Part shown: one piece after another, positions 10,019-18,600 of the stretch
Layout: each line of letters begins with the position of its first letter
Position numbering within the stretch: position 1 is the first letter of the stretch
NCBI GenBank assembly: GCA_035576005.1
Contig: DATLXH010000153.1
Coordinates: 1-59,502, forward strand
Length of the DNA stretch: 59,502 nt
Source: DATLXH01 sp035576005
Lineage (GTDB): Bacteria > Acidobacteriota > Thermoanaerobaculia > Gp7-AA8
Direction of reading: 5' to 3'
Notes under the pieces: generated by a model
What the model was told of the DNA's origin: nothing
The model's input: only the letters and a program-made list of their open reading frames with translations
The model's database searches: none
Position numbers and translations under genes: made by a program

Positions 10019-12232
10019 ATGAGTCAAGGAAAAAAGAAGCCGAAAGCTTCGAAACAAGTGGCGCCAGAGGACAACAAGAAAGTGCAGGACCTGGAAGTCG
10101 CACGCGAGGATGGGAGCGGCCAGTACCTCTCCACGAATCACGGCACGCTCATCAACGATAATCAGAATTCACTCAAGGCAGGAGAGCGTGGACCATCTCT
10201 TCTCGAAGACTTCATCCTTCGCGAAAAAATCACGCACTTCGATCACGAACGGATTCCCGAGCGGATCGTCCATGCGCGAGGTTCGGCTGCTCATGGCTTC
10301 TTTCAGGTCTATGAGTCGCAGGCGAGAATAACCCGAGCCGGCTTCCTGCAGGATCCCTCCGTTCGCACGCCTGTCTTCGTGCGGTTCTCTACTGTGGCAG
10401 GGTCTCGCGGGTCCAGCGACCTTGCTCGCGACGTGCGTGGCTTCTCGGTTAAGTTCTACACGGAAGAGGGGAACTACGATCTCGTAGGAAACAACATTCC
10501 GGTGTTCTTCATCCAGGACGCTGTGAAATTTCCAGACCTCATTCATGCAGTCAAGCCAGAACCGAATAGCGAAATGCCGCAGGCCGCATCCGCGCACGAC
10601 ACGTTCTGGGACTTCATCTCCCTCATGCCTGAATCAATGCACATGATCATGTGGGTGATGTCAGACCGCGCGATCCCTCGCAGTTTGCGCATGATGGAGG
10701 GGTTCGGCGTTCACACCTTCCGCTTCATCAACGAGCAGGGGAAAGCTCGCTTCGTGAAGTTCCACTGGAAGCCTCTCCTTGGCGTCCACTCGGTTGTATG
10801 GGACGAGGCCCAGAAAATCTCAGGCAAGGACCCCGACTTTCATCGGCGTGACCTTTGGGAAGCAATCGAGACTGGTGCATTCCCCGAGTGGGAGCTGGGA
10901 GTCCAGATCATCGAGGAAGAGGACGAGTTCAAATATGGCTTCGATCTGCTCGATCCTACCAAGCTGATTCCAGAGGAGCTCGTACCCGTTCAGAGAATCG
11001 GGAAGATGACTCTCAATCGCAATCCCGACAACTTCTTCTCCGAGACCGAGCAGGTAGCGTTTCACCCAGGTCATATCGTTTCCGGCATCGATTTCACGAA
11101 TGACCCCTTGCTGCAGGGCCGCCTCTTTTCGTATACAGACACGCAACTCTCCCGCCTTGGCAGTCCGAACTTCCACGAGATCCCAATCAATCGTCCAGTG
11201 GTTGGGGTGCACAACAACCAGCGCGACGGGCACATGCGTCAAACCATCAACGTCGGCCGCGTCAGCTACGAGCCCAACACCCTGGGCGGCGGTTGTCCGA
11301 TGCAGGCGGGACAGGCGATGGGCGGCTTCGTCAGTCACGCCGAGAAGATTGACTCGGTGAAAATTCGAGGGCGGAGCGAAAGCTTCTTCGACCACTTCAG
11401 CCAGGCCACTCTCTTCTTCAACAGCCAGTCGGACCCGGAAAAAGCGCACATCATCAAGGCTCTCCGCTTCGAGTTGGGGAAGGTCGAAGTCCCTGCCATC
11501 AGGGAGCGGATGGTTGGTCTGCTTGCCGAGGTAGATGCGACGCTGGCAGCTCAGGTCGCCGAAGGTCTAGGGATCAAGGTGCCGAAGAAGCTGGACAAGC
11601 CGATCAACATGAGCATACCGGCTGACGGCGACGTGGCGGCGCATCAGCCGAGGCGATCAGCAGAAACGGTCAAGAGCTCCGCGGCTCTCAGTATGGCGAA
11701 GACGGTCAAGGACACAATCAAGAGCCGGAAGATCGCAGTTCTGGCAGCCGATGGTTTCGACGAGGAAGCTCTGTCGAGTATGAAGCAGGCGCTGACAGCG
11801 GCGGGCGCAGTGGCGAAAATCGTAGCTCCGCGGGGTGGCACACTCAAGGGGGCGAACGGGAAGGCGCTGAAAGTCGATTTCAGTCTTCTCACCACGAGCT
11901 CGGTCTTATTCGACGCTGTGTACATCCCCGGGGGAGCCGAAAGTGTGGCTGCGCTTACGGGCGAAGCAGACGCGATTCATTTCGTCAATGAGGCTTATAA
12001 GCACTGTAAGGCGATTGCGGCCGTGGGGGAGGGGATCGGGCTGCTCGAGGCGTCGGCAGTCGGGGTGCGGAAGAGTCCCGGTAAAAAGGGACGGGGAGCA
12101 GGCTCTGCCGCGGCTGAAGGGGTCATCGTAGGCAGCGACACGCGAAGCGGTGCCGTAGCCGACCAGTTCATCGCGGCGATTGCAGCGCATCGGCACTGGA
12201 GCAGGGAGCAGAAGCCGCAGGTGCCGGCGTAG
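10019..12232 (+). CDS. katE: Large-subunit (clade 2) heme catalase, HPII type
   Basis: A 737-residue catalase that dismutates hydrogen peroxide. The catalytic His85 (IVHARG), Asn158 (VGNNIP) and the proximal heme ligand Tyr372 (RLFSYTDT) are present. After the core, about residues 590-737 form the DJ-1/PfpI-like flavodoxin domain typical of large catalases. ATG 10019 has GGGAG 7 nt upstream; the frame is open to 9869. A strong terminator follows at 12255. Its neighbours include a peroxiredoxin and a thioredoxin-fold protein, giving the 10-17 kb region an oxidative-stress flavour. Confidence 0.95.
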   Translation: MSQGKKKPKASKQVAPEDNKKVQDLEVAREDGSGQYLSTNHGTLINDNQNSLKAGERGPSLLEDFILREKITHFDHERIPERIVHARGSAAHGFFQVYESQARITRAGFLQDPSVRTPVFVRFSTVAGSRGSSDLARDVRGFSVKFYTEEGNYDLVGNNIPVFFIQDAVKFPDLIHAVKPEPNSEMPQAASAHDTFWDFISLMPESMHMIMWVMSDRAIPRSLRMMEGFGVHTFRFINEQGKARFVKFHWKPLLGVHSVVWDEAQKISGKDPDFHRRDLWEAIETGAFPEWELGVQIIEEEDEFKYGFDLLDPTKLIPEELVPVQRIGKMTLNRNPDNFFSETEQVAFHPGHIVSGIDFTNDPLLQGRLFSYTDTQLSRLGSPNFHEIPINRPVVGVHNNQRDGHMRQTINVGRVSYEPNTLGGGCPMQAGQAMGGFVSHAEKIDSVKIRGRSESFFDHFSQATLFFNSQSDPEKAHIIKALRFELGKVEVPAIRERMVGLLAEVDATLAAQVAEGLGIKVPKKLDKPINMSIPADGDVAAHQPRRSAETVKSSAALSMAKTVKDTIKSRKIAVLAADGFDEEALSSMKQALTAAGAVAKIVAPRGGTLKGANGKALKVDFSLLTTSSVLFDAVYIPGGAESVAALTGEADAIHFVNEAYKHCKAIAAVGEGIGLLEASAVGVRKSPGKKGRGAGSAAAEGVIVGSDTRSGAVADQFIAAIAAHRHWSREQKPQVPA

Positions 12233-12254
12233 TCTTGCAATTCTGAATTTGACG

Positions 12255-12299
12255 AGGGGTGCAGGGTCGCATGGCGATGCGACCTGCACCCCTTTTTTT
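12255..12299 (+). terminator. Intrinsic terminator of the catalase gene
   Basis: A stem AGGGGTGCAGG-GTCGCAT pairs with ATGCGAC-CTGCACCCCT (one bulged G, loop GGCG), followed by seven T residues. Confidence 0.95.
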
Positions 12300-12387
12300 G
12301 TTTCATTCCTTCTGGCGGGTAGGTTCCACAGCTATATGGCGACGACAAGAAGGACTACCCTAAACCAGGCAGTTAATCGTCGCGATC

Positions 12388-13068
12388 TCAGATTTCCTTC
12401 GTGACCACCTTCCCCGGAGGCGTGTCGTGAGTGAACATCGTGAGCGCCGCTTTGAGAACGCTCTTCTGATGAACTTTCTCACTGGACCGCCCCAGGATCC
12501 GACCGATGGCCACTCCTTCCCAGGTCATGGCACGCGGAGGCCGGATCGCTTCGGTCGCTGCGGGGCTGGCCGAAATGATGACTGTGGGAACGCCCCGCGC
12601 TTCGATCTCCCGTGCCAGTGTTGCAATGGAGCGATGACACGTCTCGGGACAACCAGCGGTGAGGACGACCAGCTTTGCTTTTGAGCGCTCGATCTTGTCC
12701 GCGATCTCGGGAAATGTCGTTTCGTACAGCTCTCTGAGCCGGGTCGTGAAGCCATAGCTGTAGTGGTTGTCATTTACTGCTGCAATGAAGCTCTCGTGGG
12801 CGAGCTCACGCAGAAGGCCCAGCGGAAAAACAATGTTCGGATCGGTGTCGGCTTCAGAATGATCGTAGTGATGATGGGTGAAACGCAGAGTCTCGACAGC
12901 GGCGTTCTTCGGGATCACGCGGTAGCTCACGTCACCGGGATCTTCCGAGGGAAATGGCTCCTGATCGGTCAGGTGAACCCCTGTCGCGGTGACCAGCGCC
13001 ACGGTGGCTGTAGCGAGGTCTTTGTCGAACGGGGTGAACGGAACGCAACGGCGGGCGATCGATAGCAT
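12388..13068 (-). CDS. GrdB-related protein, cysteine form (glycine/sarcosine/betaine reductase selenoprotein B family)
   Basis: A 226-residue protein. Segments such as GDVSYRVIP, HHHYDHSEADTDPNIVFPL and the later IEARGVPTV match the GrdB family, whose clostridial members carry selenocysteine in the glycine reductase complex. At the equivalent place this protein has GCPETC (Cys140, Cys144), so it is a cysteine version. It is much shorter than GrdB, and no grdA or grdC genes are nearby, so amino-acid reductase activity is not claimed; a redox role is plausible. ATG 13068 has AGGGGA 6 nt upstream; a TTG at 13128 would also be open. It lies downstream of the TGA-containing peroxiredoxin on the same strand, with a terminator between. 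Confidence 0.7.
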   Translation of the reverse strand: MLSIARRCVPFTPFDKDLATATVALVTATGVHLTDQEPFPSEDPGDVSYRVIPKNAAVETLRFTHHHYDHSEADTDPNIVFPLGLLRELAHESFIAAVNDNHYSYGFTTRLRELYETTFPEIADKIERSKAKLVVLTAGCPETCHRSIATLAREIEARGVPTVIISASPAATEAIRPPRAMTWEGVAIGRILGRSSEKVHQKSVLKAALTMFTHDTPPGKVVTKEI

Positions 13069-13110
13069 GGATGTCCCCTGACCCGGCGCAGGGCGCCTGT
13101 CATTACAAAC

Positions 13111-13141
13111 AAAAAAGGGGACGGACAAGTGCCCGTGCCCC
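13111..13141 (-). terminator. Intrinsic terminator after the peroxiredoxin gene
   Basis: On the minus strand GGGGCACGG pairs with CCGTCCCC (one bulge) and is followed by TTTTTTG. It sits 19 bp after the peroxiredoxin stop and upstream of the GrdB-like gene. Confidence 0.8.
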
Positions 13142-13159
13142 TTTCAATTGAAATCAAAC

Positions 13160-13672
13160 TTACTGCAGGTCTCGAAGGATCTCGATGAGTTGCGCATTCT
13201 CCGGCTGCTCGGAGATCTCATGAACATCGATGTAAGCAATCTTGCCGGCCTTATCGACGATCACGATCGAACGCTCGCAGATTCCCTTGTCTTCTTTCCA
13301 CACCCCGAACTTTCTTGCGACCTCACCTTTCGGGTGGAAGTCGGCGAGGAGGGGATACGTTTCAATCCCGCCGAGCGATTTGGCCCATGCGATGTGACTT
13401 GGAATGCTGTCTACCGAAATGCCCACGACCTGGGCATCATACCGTTCGAAATCAGCCACTTCGGCTTCATACGACGGCATCTGGACGCTTCACAAAGCGG
13501 TCCAGTCGAGCGGATAAAACACTACTACTATGTTCTTCTTACCCTTCAAATCGCTGAGCTTGAACGAGTCACCACCACGATGACTCGGAAGCGTGAAGTC
13601 CGGCGCGCTGTCGCCGACTTTCAGAGTTGAAGTCTTCGAAGCTACCGAAGTTCTTCCTGCGGACACTGCCAT
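13160..13672 (-). CDS. Peroxiredoxin (AhpC/TSA) with in-frame TGA at the peroxidatic position: probable selenoprotein
   Basis: One 170-residue reading frame interrupted by a single TGA at 13490-13492 (codon 61). Upstream sequence is a normal peroxiredoxin N-terminus (VGDSAPDFTLPS, VFYPLDWTAL). Downstream sequence continues directly in frame (SVQMPSYEAE, GISVDSIPSH, YPLLADFHPKG). Relatives read WTPVCTxxMPxYEAE, so TGA replaces the peroxidatic Cys. The only Cys is Cys132, a possible resolving partner; without selenocysteine there would be no catalytic residue. A hairpin AGCC-GAAGU-GGCU begins 24 nt after the UGA and fits a bacterial SECIS. ATG 13672 has AGGAGG 6 nt upstream. Sec insertion needs selA/B/C/D, not in this window. 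The alternative is a point mutation in a pseudogene. Confidence 0.85.
13454..13466 (-). promoter_or_regulatory. Candidate bacterial SECIS hairpin in the peroxiredoxin mRNA
   Basis: Stem AGCC/GGCU with loop GAAGU, nucleotides 24-36 after the UGA. A guanine is first in the loop, as in known bacterial SECIS elements. The stem is short, so support is moderate. Confidence 0.5.
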
Positions 13673-13837
13673 CTCTTTCCTCCTTACCTTGCTGATGGCT
13701 GCCACGAACAGGATGTTTTCCAGAAACGTTCCCGGTCATGAAGGTCCGAGCTTCCACCCGGCCCTGTGCAATCCTGCAGGACTTGTAATCCCGGTCCCAG
13801 GGTTCTGCCATACCAGAACTAACACCAGGAGAAAACG

Positions 13838-14383
13838 ATGCTGAATCAATCTATCCTTACGATTCCCGGACTGTGGAACTCCGGTCCACAGCACTGGCAG
13901 ACTCACTGGGAATCGCGCAATCCCTCGGTTGTTCGTGTTCAACAGAGGGACTGGGATCGACCTGACCGGGCGGAGTGGGTGCGAACGCTCGACGAAGCGG
14001 TCAAAGCCGCTGCCGATTCTCCCGTTCTCGCGGCCCATAGTCTCGGCTGCGCGCTCGTCGCACAATGGGCCGTGGATTTCGGTGGTCGCGGCGTCCGCGG
14101 CGCGTTCCTTGTCGCGCCCAGTGACGTCGAGGCTCCTGACTATCCCGTCGAGGGTCGAAGTTTTTCCACGATGCCGCAATCGAAGCTGCCATTCCCCAGC
14201 GTCGTCATCGCCAGTACGAATGACGAATATGTCGCGATCGAGCGCGCGCATAGTTTTGCAAACGCGTGGGGCAGCAAGATCGTGATGATTGGCGAGGCCG
14301 GTCACATCAATGGAGCGTCCGGTTATGGGCCGTGGCCGGAAGGGGAAGTGATGCTCGCGGAGTTCTGCAGATCTCTGAGTTGA
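13838..14383 (+). CDS. RBBP9/YdeN-family serine hydrolase
   Basis: A 181-residue small alpha/beta hydrolase of the RBBP9/YdeN type. The start TIPGLWNSGPQHWQTHWE is characteristic, the nucleophile is Ser68 in AHSLGC, and late motifs (STNDEYV, GEAGHING) supply Asp and His of the triad. Members are cytoplasmic hydrolases of uncertain natural substrate. ATG 13838 is preceded by AGGAG. It converges on the following serine hydrolase gene with only 21 bp between stops. Confidence 0.9.
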   Translation: MLNQSILTIPGLWNSGPQHWQTHWESRNPSVVRVQQRDWDRPDRAEWVRTLDEAVKAAADSPVLAAHSLGCALVAQWAVDFGGRGVRGAFLVAPSDVEAPDYPVEGRSFSTMPQSKLPFPSVVIASTNDEYVAIERAHSFANAWGSKIVMIGEAGHINGASGYGPWPEGEVMLAEFCRSLS

Positions 14384-14404
14384 GAATCGTGGTATTCGCC
14401 TGGC

Positions 14405-15478
14405 CTATTGACTGAGAAACTGATCAGCGATCCTGAGAGCGAGCCCGTGAGGAGGGGCCTCGTTCCGGTTCGTCAAAATGATCACGGTCAGTCGATGGCC
14501 GGGGAAGCGGACAATGACATTTCGAAACCCTCGCGTCTCGCCCGAATGCCACAAGGTTTCATGCCCTCGGTGACTGCTGATACGCCACCCGAAGCCGTAG
14601 CGGACTCCCGAAACGTCGGTGTCAGTTGCAGGAGTCCACGACAGTCGGAGCGATTCAGCACGAACCAGCGTGGCTTTTTCGAGAGCCCGATCCCATCTGG
14701 CGAGGTCCTCGACCGATGAATAAATCCCCCCGTCGCCCAGGACTGCGCTGGTTACGCTCTGATCCGTCTGCTCGAAGCCTCCGTCCTTTCGGCTGTAGCC
14801 GAAGGCGCGGCGATCGACCCGGGAGATTCCTTCCTCGAAGGCAACGGTGGCCTGCATCCCCGCCGGTAGGAAAATCTCCTCTCGTAGAAATGTCGCGAAG
14901 GAACGACCCGAGGCCTTTTCGACAATGAGTGCAAGCAACGCGTAGCCGCTGTTGCTATAGCGATAGCTGGAGCCGGGTCTGAAATTGAGTCTGTGCTCCG
15001 ATTCCAGAAGCCGAAGGACATCGGCATCGTGAATCTGTTCGACCCTGGCTTCAGGGATGAGATCTTCGTAATCGATGATTCCTGACGTGTGGGATAGAAG
15101 ATGCCGAAGAGTCACGGGACTCAGCGCCTCCGGAAGACTGGGAAGGAATTGCCGGGCAGAGTCGTCGTACTCGAGCTTTCCTTGTTCTTCGAGAATCATG
15201 ATGGCGGTCGCAGTGAACTGCTTGGTGACCGATGCCAGCCGATAGTTGCTCTTCGAAGTGGCTAGCTGCCTTGTCTCCAGATTGGCGAGTCCGTAGCTCT
15301 TCGAGAAGATTGTGCGGCCTCGGCTGATTACGGCGACGCTGGCACCCGGGATTTGTCCATCGTAGTCCCGCATCATCTGATCGATCGCTTCATGCGTCAC
15401 TCTTCCGCGCCCGCTCGCGCAGGCAAATGTTGCCAGCAGAGCCGTCGTCACACTTCCCATCGCGAGCAGTCGTTTCAT
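14405..15478 (-). CDS. Beta-lactamase-superfamily serine hydrolase lipoprotein (class C / PBP-like)
   Basis: A 357-residue protein. The N-terminus MKRLLAMGSVTTALLATFAC predicts a lipoprotein with Cys20. The serine beta-lactamase superfamily motifs are SVTK (Ser83, Lys86), YSN (Tyr174-Asn176) and HSG near the C-terminus. This pattern covers class C beta-lactamases, D-alanyl peptidases and esterases; resistance is not implied. ATG 15478 is chosen over the longer frame from 15499 because it starts the signal sequence. A TAGAAT box lies 7 nt upstream, formed at the end of a family A-like repeat edge, suggesting a leaderless message. Confidence 0.85.
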   Translation of the reverse strand: MKRLLAMGSVTTALLATFACASGRGRVTHEAIDQMMRDYDGQIPGASVAVISRGRTIFSKSYGLANLETRQLATSKSNYRLASVTKQFTATAIMILEEQGKLEYDDSARQFLPSLPEALSPVTLRHLLSHTSGIIDYEDLIPEARVEQIHDADVLRLLESEHRLNFRPGSSYRYSNSGYALLALIVEKASGRSFATFLREEIFLPAGMQATVAFEEGISRVDRRAFGYSRKDGGFEQTDQSVTSAVLGDGGIYSSVEDLARWDRALEKATLVRAESLRLSWTPATDTDVSGVRYGFGWRISSHRGHETLWHSGETRGFRNVIVRFPGHRLTVIILTNRNEAPPHGLALRIADQFLSQ

Positions 15479-15485
15479 ACACGCG

Positions 15486-15491
15486 ATTCTA
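15486..15491 (-). promoter_or_regulatory. Candidate -10 box (TAGAAT) 7 nt before the serine hydrolase ATG
   Basis: On the minus strand TAGAAT is followed by 7 nt and the ATG at 15478. The upstream hexamer at 17-nt spacing is a poor -35, so the call rests on the -10 and on similar cases in the window. Confidence 0.35.
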
Positions 15492-15882
15492 GCGGGCATT
15501 CCTCACAGTTCCCATGCGCGCACGCACGGCGTGTCATCCAAGCGTTGAGTCAGGGCACTCTTTTTGTCTCGACGCTTCTAATAACACCGGGACTGACGTC
15601 GTTGAGCCGCGAAGCGGCGTATCCCTCTCCCCGACGGGGAGAGGGAAGCGAGCGGAGCGAAGCAGGGAGAGGGGCGTGAAAGTCTCGCCAGTCCGTCGAA
15701 AAGGGCGAGGCCTTCGTATCTCTCGCGGCCCCTCTCCCGGTCGCTTACGCGACCACCCTCTCCCCGCCGGGGAGAGGGATTCGCCCCTTCGGGGCGCGAG
15801 TCCACGCCGGGTGTCATCACCTCTTCACCAGCGTTCCACGCTGTTAACCCGCTCGGGATGAAGAATGTGAGAAATGCGGGCT
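15488..15882. repeat. Repeat-filled spacer: family A-type edges around a family B palindrome
   Basis: The spacer 15479-15909 has no gene. 15488-15555 begins with a variant family A end (TAGCGGGCATTCCTCACAG) and then matches 52672-52732, not the usual A interior. 15606-15811 is a family B element built on CCCTCTCCCC...GGGGAGAGGG stems. 15867-15882 is a bare family A end (TGTGAGAAATGCGGGC). Confidence 0.85.
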
Positions 15883-15909
15883 GGTTTCGGAGGCACCTCC
15901 GCAGGTGCC

Positions 15910-17226
15910 TTACGTGAGTCCAGCGAGTTTCTTCTTCAGATTGTCGATCGTCTTCTGCGATCGCTGTCCTTCCGGCAATGCCTCCGCGTATGCGATGGCC
16001 TCCTCGATCGTTAGCCTGGCCGCTTGGAGGTCGCCCTTCTCCTTATAGATATCCGACCGCGTCTGCAGCACGCCGATCTTCCTTGGACCGTAGACCTGCT
16101 TGAGCGCGCGGTCCGAGGAAGCGAGCGCCTTGTCGTACTCCTTCATCGCTTTGTAGGCGACAGCAAGACGTGCAGGTGGGTTGTAGTCCTTGGCAAGCTC
16201 GCGCTCTGACTGCTCGAGCATCGGAATTGCCCGCTCCGGCTGACCCAGTTCGATGTACGCACTGAGCCTGTGTGAGTCGTAGACCGTGCGGGTGTCTGCA
16301 GACTTTGCCGCAGTCGCAGTTTTGTCGAGAAATTCCGACCATTCCTCTGTCAATGCCTTCTGGCCCGTAGCGTCGGCTGCCACTTCGCGCTCACGAATCA
16401 GGACGATGTAAATGCCCGAGCGGTCATCAGGCGCGAGGATAACGTTCGGGTCCTTCATTGCCTCTTCTGTCAATGCTTTCAGCTCGTCGATGAAGGACTT
16501 GCGGTACTCATTTCTCGGCGGAAGATTCAGTGCGCAGTCGAGGCCGCTCGAGACGACGTTCGCTCCCTCAGCCGTGCCGCGGAGCTTTGGATACGTGTCG
16601 CGTGCCGTCTGGACACACTCCTCGAGGCTATCGCCGCTTGCGAGCGCAAACATGCGAGCTTCGGCGGCGTGTCCGTAGCTCTTCCATCCCTGGGGAGCCT
16701 TCCGCATGGCCTCGGCGTACAGTCTGGCCGCCTCAGCATTCTTCCCTTCGCCGTACAGTCGGTCGGCGCGGCCGAGGACCGCGTCTGCTCCGCCCGGCAC
16801 ACCTCTCATCGCAACCTCTCCAGCGTTCAGCATCGTCTTCAGCTGGCCTGCGTTGGCACTGCCAACCCGCCGAATGAGGACTTTCTCGTTCCGAGGATCG
16901 AGGATGAAGAGAGAAGGGAGAGCGGGAACCGGAAACGTTTTTCGAAACGCGGCCGTCTTTGAATTCTCCGTGTCGATGGAAAGCCAGACGAACCGTCCGG
17001 CATGCCGTGCGAGAGAGGCGTCGGTGAATACGAACGCCCTCATCGACCGGCAGCTGTGTCACCAGGGCGCCCATGCTTCGACGAAGATCGGAAGGTTCTT
17101 CGTTTTTGCGCGGGCGACTGCCTTTGCGTAGTCATTCTCTATCCAGGGGAGGACCGGCTTTGGAGTCGCGGCTGCAAGAGGAGCCGCGATGAGAAGCGCG
17201 AGGATGGACGACCGGAGAGTTTTCAT
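15910..17226 (-). CDS. Exported thioredoxin-fold/TPR protein with in-frame TGA in a UxxC motif: probable selenoprotein
   Basis: One 438-residue frame with a single TGA at 17059-17061 (codon 56). Residues 1-20 are a signal peptide (MKTLRSSILALLIAAPLAAA). Next comes a thioredoxin-like fold: PIFVEAWAPW, then UGA, then HSCRSM. Homologues read WAPWCHxCxxM, so TGA replaces the first redox Cys, giving U56-His-Ser-Cys59. The FPVPALPSLFILD segment with the cis-proline follows. From about 135 onward the protein is helical with TPR-like repeats (for example about 340-420). A hairpin 18-44 nt after the UGA fits a bacterial SECIS. Without readthrough the downstream 377 residues would lack the active site. 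A disulfide reductase or chaperone role in the envelope is inferred. ATG 17226 lacks a clear ribosome site. Confidence 0.85.
17015..17041 (-). promoter_or_regulatory. Candidate bacterial SECIS hairpin in the thioredoxin-fold mRNA
   Basis: Left strand GAGGGCGU pairs with ACGCCUC (seven pairs, one bulged G) around a 12-nt loop that can tighten by a U-G pair to begin CG. It lies 18-44 nt after the UGA, within the range for bacterial SECIS elements. Confidence 0.5.
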
Positions 17227-17418
17227 GGAGGAAGGGTAGCACTGCGACCCTCGAGCTGCTAACGGCGTCGTGGTGTAGCGCGGACGTCTAGACTGCGTTC
17301 CGCAGTTTTCCATTCGACCGTTGCTGTCGCCCGCCCGAAGGCAGGCGGGACGCCTGCGCTCCACCACGGACGCGAGACCCTTACCGCGGGGAGAGGCCCC
17401 ACCATCACGACCCTTCCG

Positions 17419-18600
17419 CTAGCTTCGGTAATCCGCGTTGATCGACACGTAGTCGTGTCCGAAATCGGACGTGAACAACGTCGCCGCGGCGGACCCCGCT
17501 CCAAGGTCGATGACGAGATGTACCCGCTCTCGAAGAAAGACCTTTGCCGCATCCTTCTCTCGGTACGTCACCGGCTCGCCGCCTGTTACCAGCTGCAGCG
17601 ATCCAACCTTCAACGAAACTCGTCGAGTGGAGAACCGCGCTCCGCTCCGACCGACTGCAGCCAGGATTCGTCCCCAGTTAGGGTCTCCGCCATGCAGTGC
17701 AGTCTTCACCAGCGGGGAGGTGGCCACCGCATGTGCGGCCAGCCTGGCATCGCGCTCGTTGCGCGCACCGCGGACATCGACTTCCATGACACGCGTGGCG
17801 CCCTCTCCATCACGCACGATCATCCAGGCCAGCGATCTGCAGACCTGCAGAAGGGCGCGACGGAAATCATCGGTCGCGCTGCCCCCAGTCATTACAGCGC
17901 CGCCCAGCTTGCCGGAGGCCATGAGAAGGACCGTGTCATTCGTCGACGTGTCGCCATCCACGGAGATCGCATTGAAGCTACCATCGGCGGCGTCCTTGAG
18001 GGCGGACTTGAGAAAGGCCGGACTGGCCGCCGCGTCAGTCATGACAAAGCTGAGCATCGTGGCCATGTTGGGATGAATCATCCCGGCACCCTTTGCCACT
18101 CCGATCACGCTTCCTCTTCGACCTTCCCACTGAAAGGTCGCCCTCGCGATTTTCGGCCCTGCATCGGTGGTTAGAATGGCCTGCGAGAACCCGTCCAGAC
18201 CTGACGGAGACAGGCGCGTCAGGGCATCGGGCAATGCCTCACGCACTTTGGCGTCGGGCAGTACCACTCCGATGACTCCGGTCGAAGCAAGAAAGACTTC
18301 TTCTAGCGCGCATCCGAGCATGTCCGCGGCGCGTTTCTGGACGCGTAGCGCGGCATCACGCCCCGCCACTCCGGTGATTGCGTTCGCGCAGCCGGAGTTC
18401 ACCACGACGGCGCGCAGATGGCCTTTACTCTTCCGAAGCGCGGCCTTCGAGATCACTACCGGTGCGGCCTGAAAACGATTGCGCGTGAACACGGCAGCCG
18501 CGGTGGCACCGTCATGCGCGACGATGACCCCGAGGTCCGGGCGCTTCTTGCGCACCCCGCTTCTGACGCCTGAGGCGGCGAAGCCTTTCGGCAACCTCAT
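17419..18600 (-). CDS. argJ: Bifunctional glutamate N-acetyltransferase / N-acetylglutamate synthase
   Basis: A 393-residue ArgJ. It transfers acetyl from N-acetylornithine to glutamate, recycling the acetyl group, and may also use acetyl-CoA. HPNMATML contains the autoprocessing Ala-Thr bond that yields the alpha and beta chains; VVVNSGCANA, STNDTVLL and GGDPNWGRI are family signatures. It is the last gene of the arg operon: its ATG overlaps the argH stop by 4 nt. A following 192-bp gap to the thioredoxin gene has a small GC palindrome (17331-17349) but no clear terminator. Confidence 0.97.
   Translation of the reverse strand: MRLPKGFAASGVRSGVRKKRPDLGVIVAHDGATAAAVFTRNRFQAAPVVISKAALRKSKGHLRAVVVNSGCANAITGVAGRDAALRVQKRAADMLGCALEEVFLASTGVIGVVLPDAKVREALPDALTRLSPSGLDGFSQAILTTDAGPKIARATFQWEGRRGSVIGVAKGAGMIHPNMATMLSFVMTDAAASPAFLKSALKDAADGSFNAISVDGDTSTNDTVLLMASGKLGGAVMTGGSATDDFRRALLQVCRSLAWMIVRDGEGATRVMEVDVRGARNERDARLAAHAVATSPLVKTALHGGDPNWGRILAAVGRSGARFSTRRVSLKVGSLQLVTGGEPVTYREKDAAKVFLRERVHLVIDLGAGSAAATLFTSDFGHDYVSINADYRS

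Noticed and set aside
13490..13492. Simple pseudogene explanation for the peroxiredoxin
   Set aside because: Only one lesion exists, it is exactly at the catalytic codon, and a second gene shows the same pattern. The ribosome site and terminator are intact.
13490..17061. Global reassignment of TGA as a sense codon
   Set aside because: TGA terminates normal genes at family-typical ends here (for example argC, argH, hisB), so only the two special sites need recoding.
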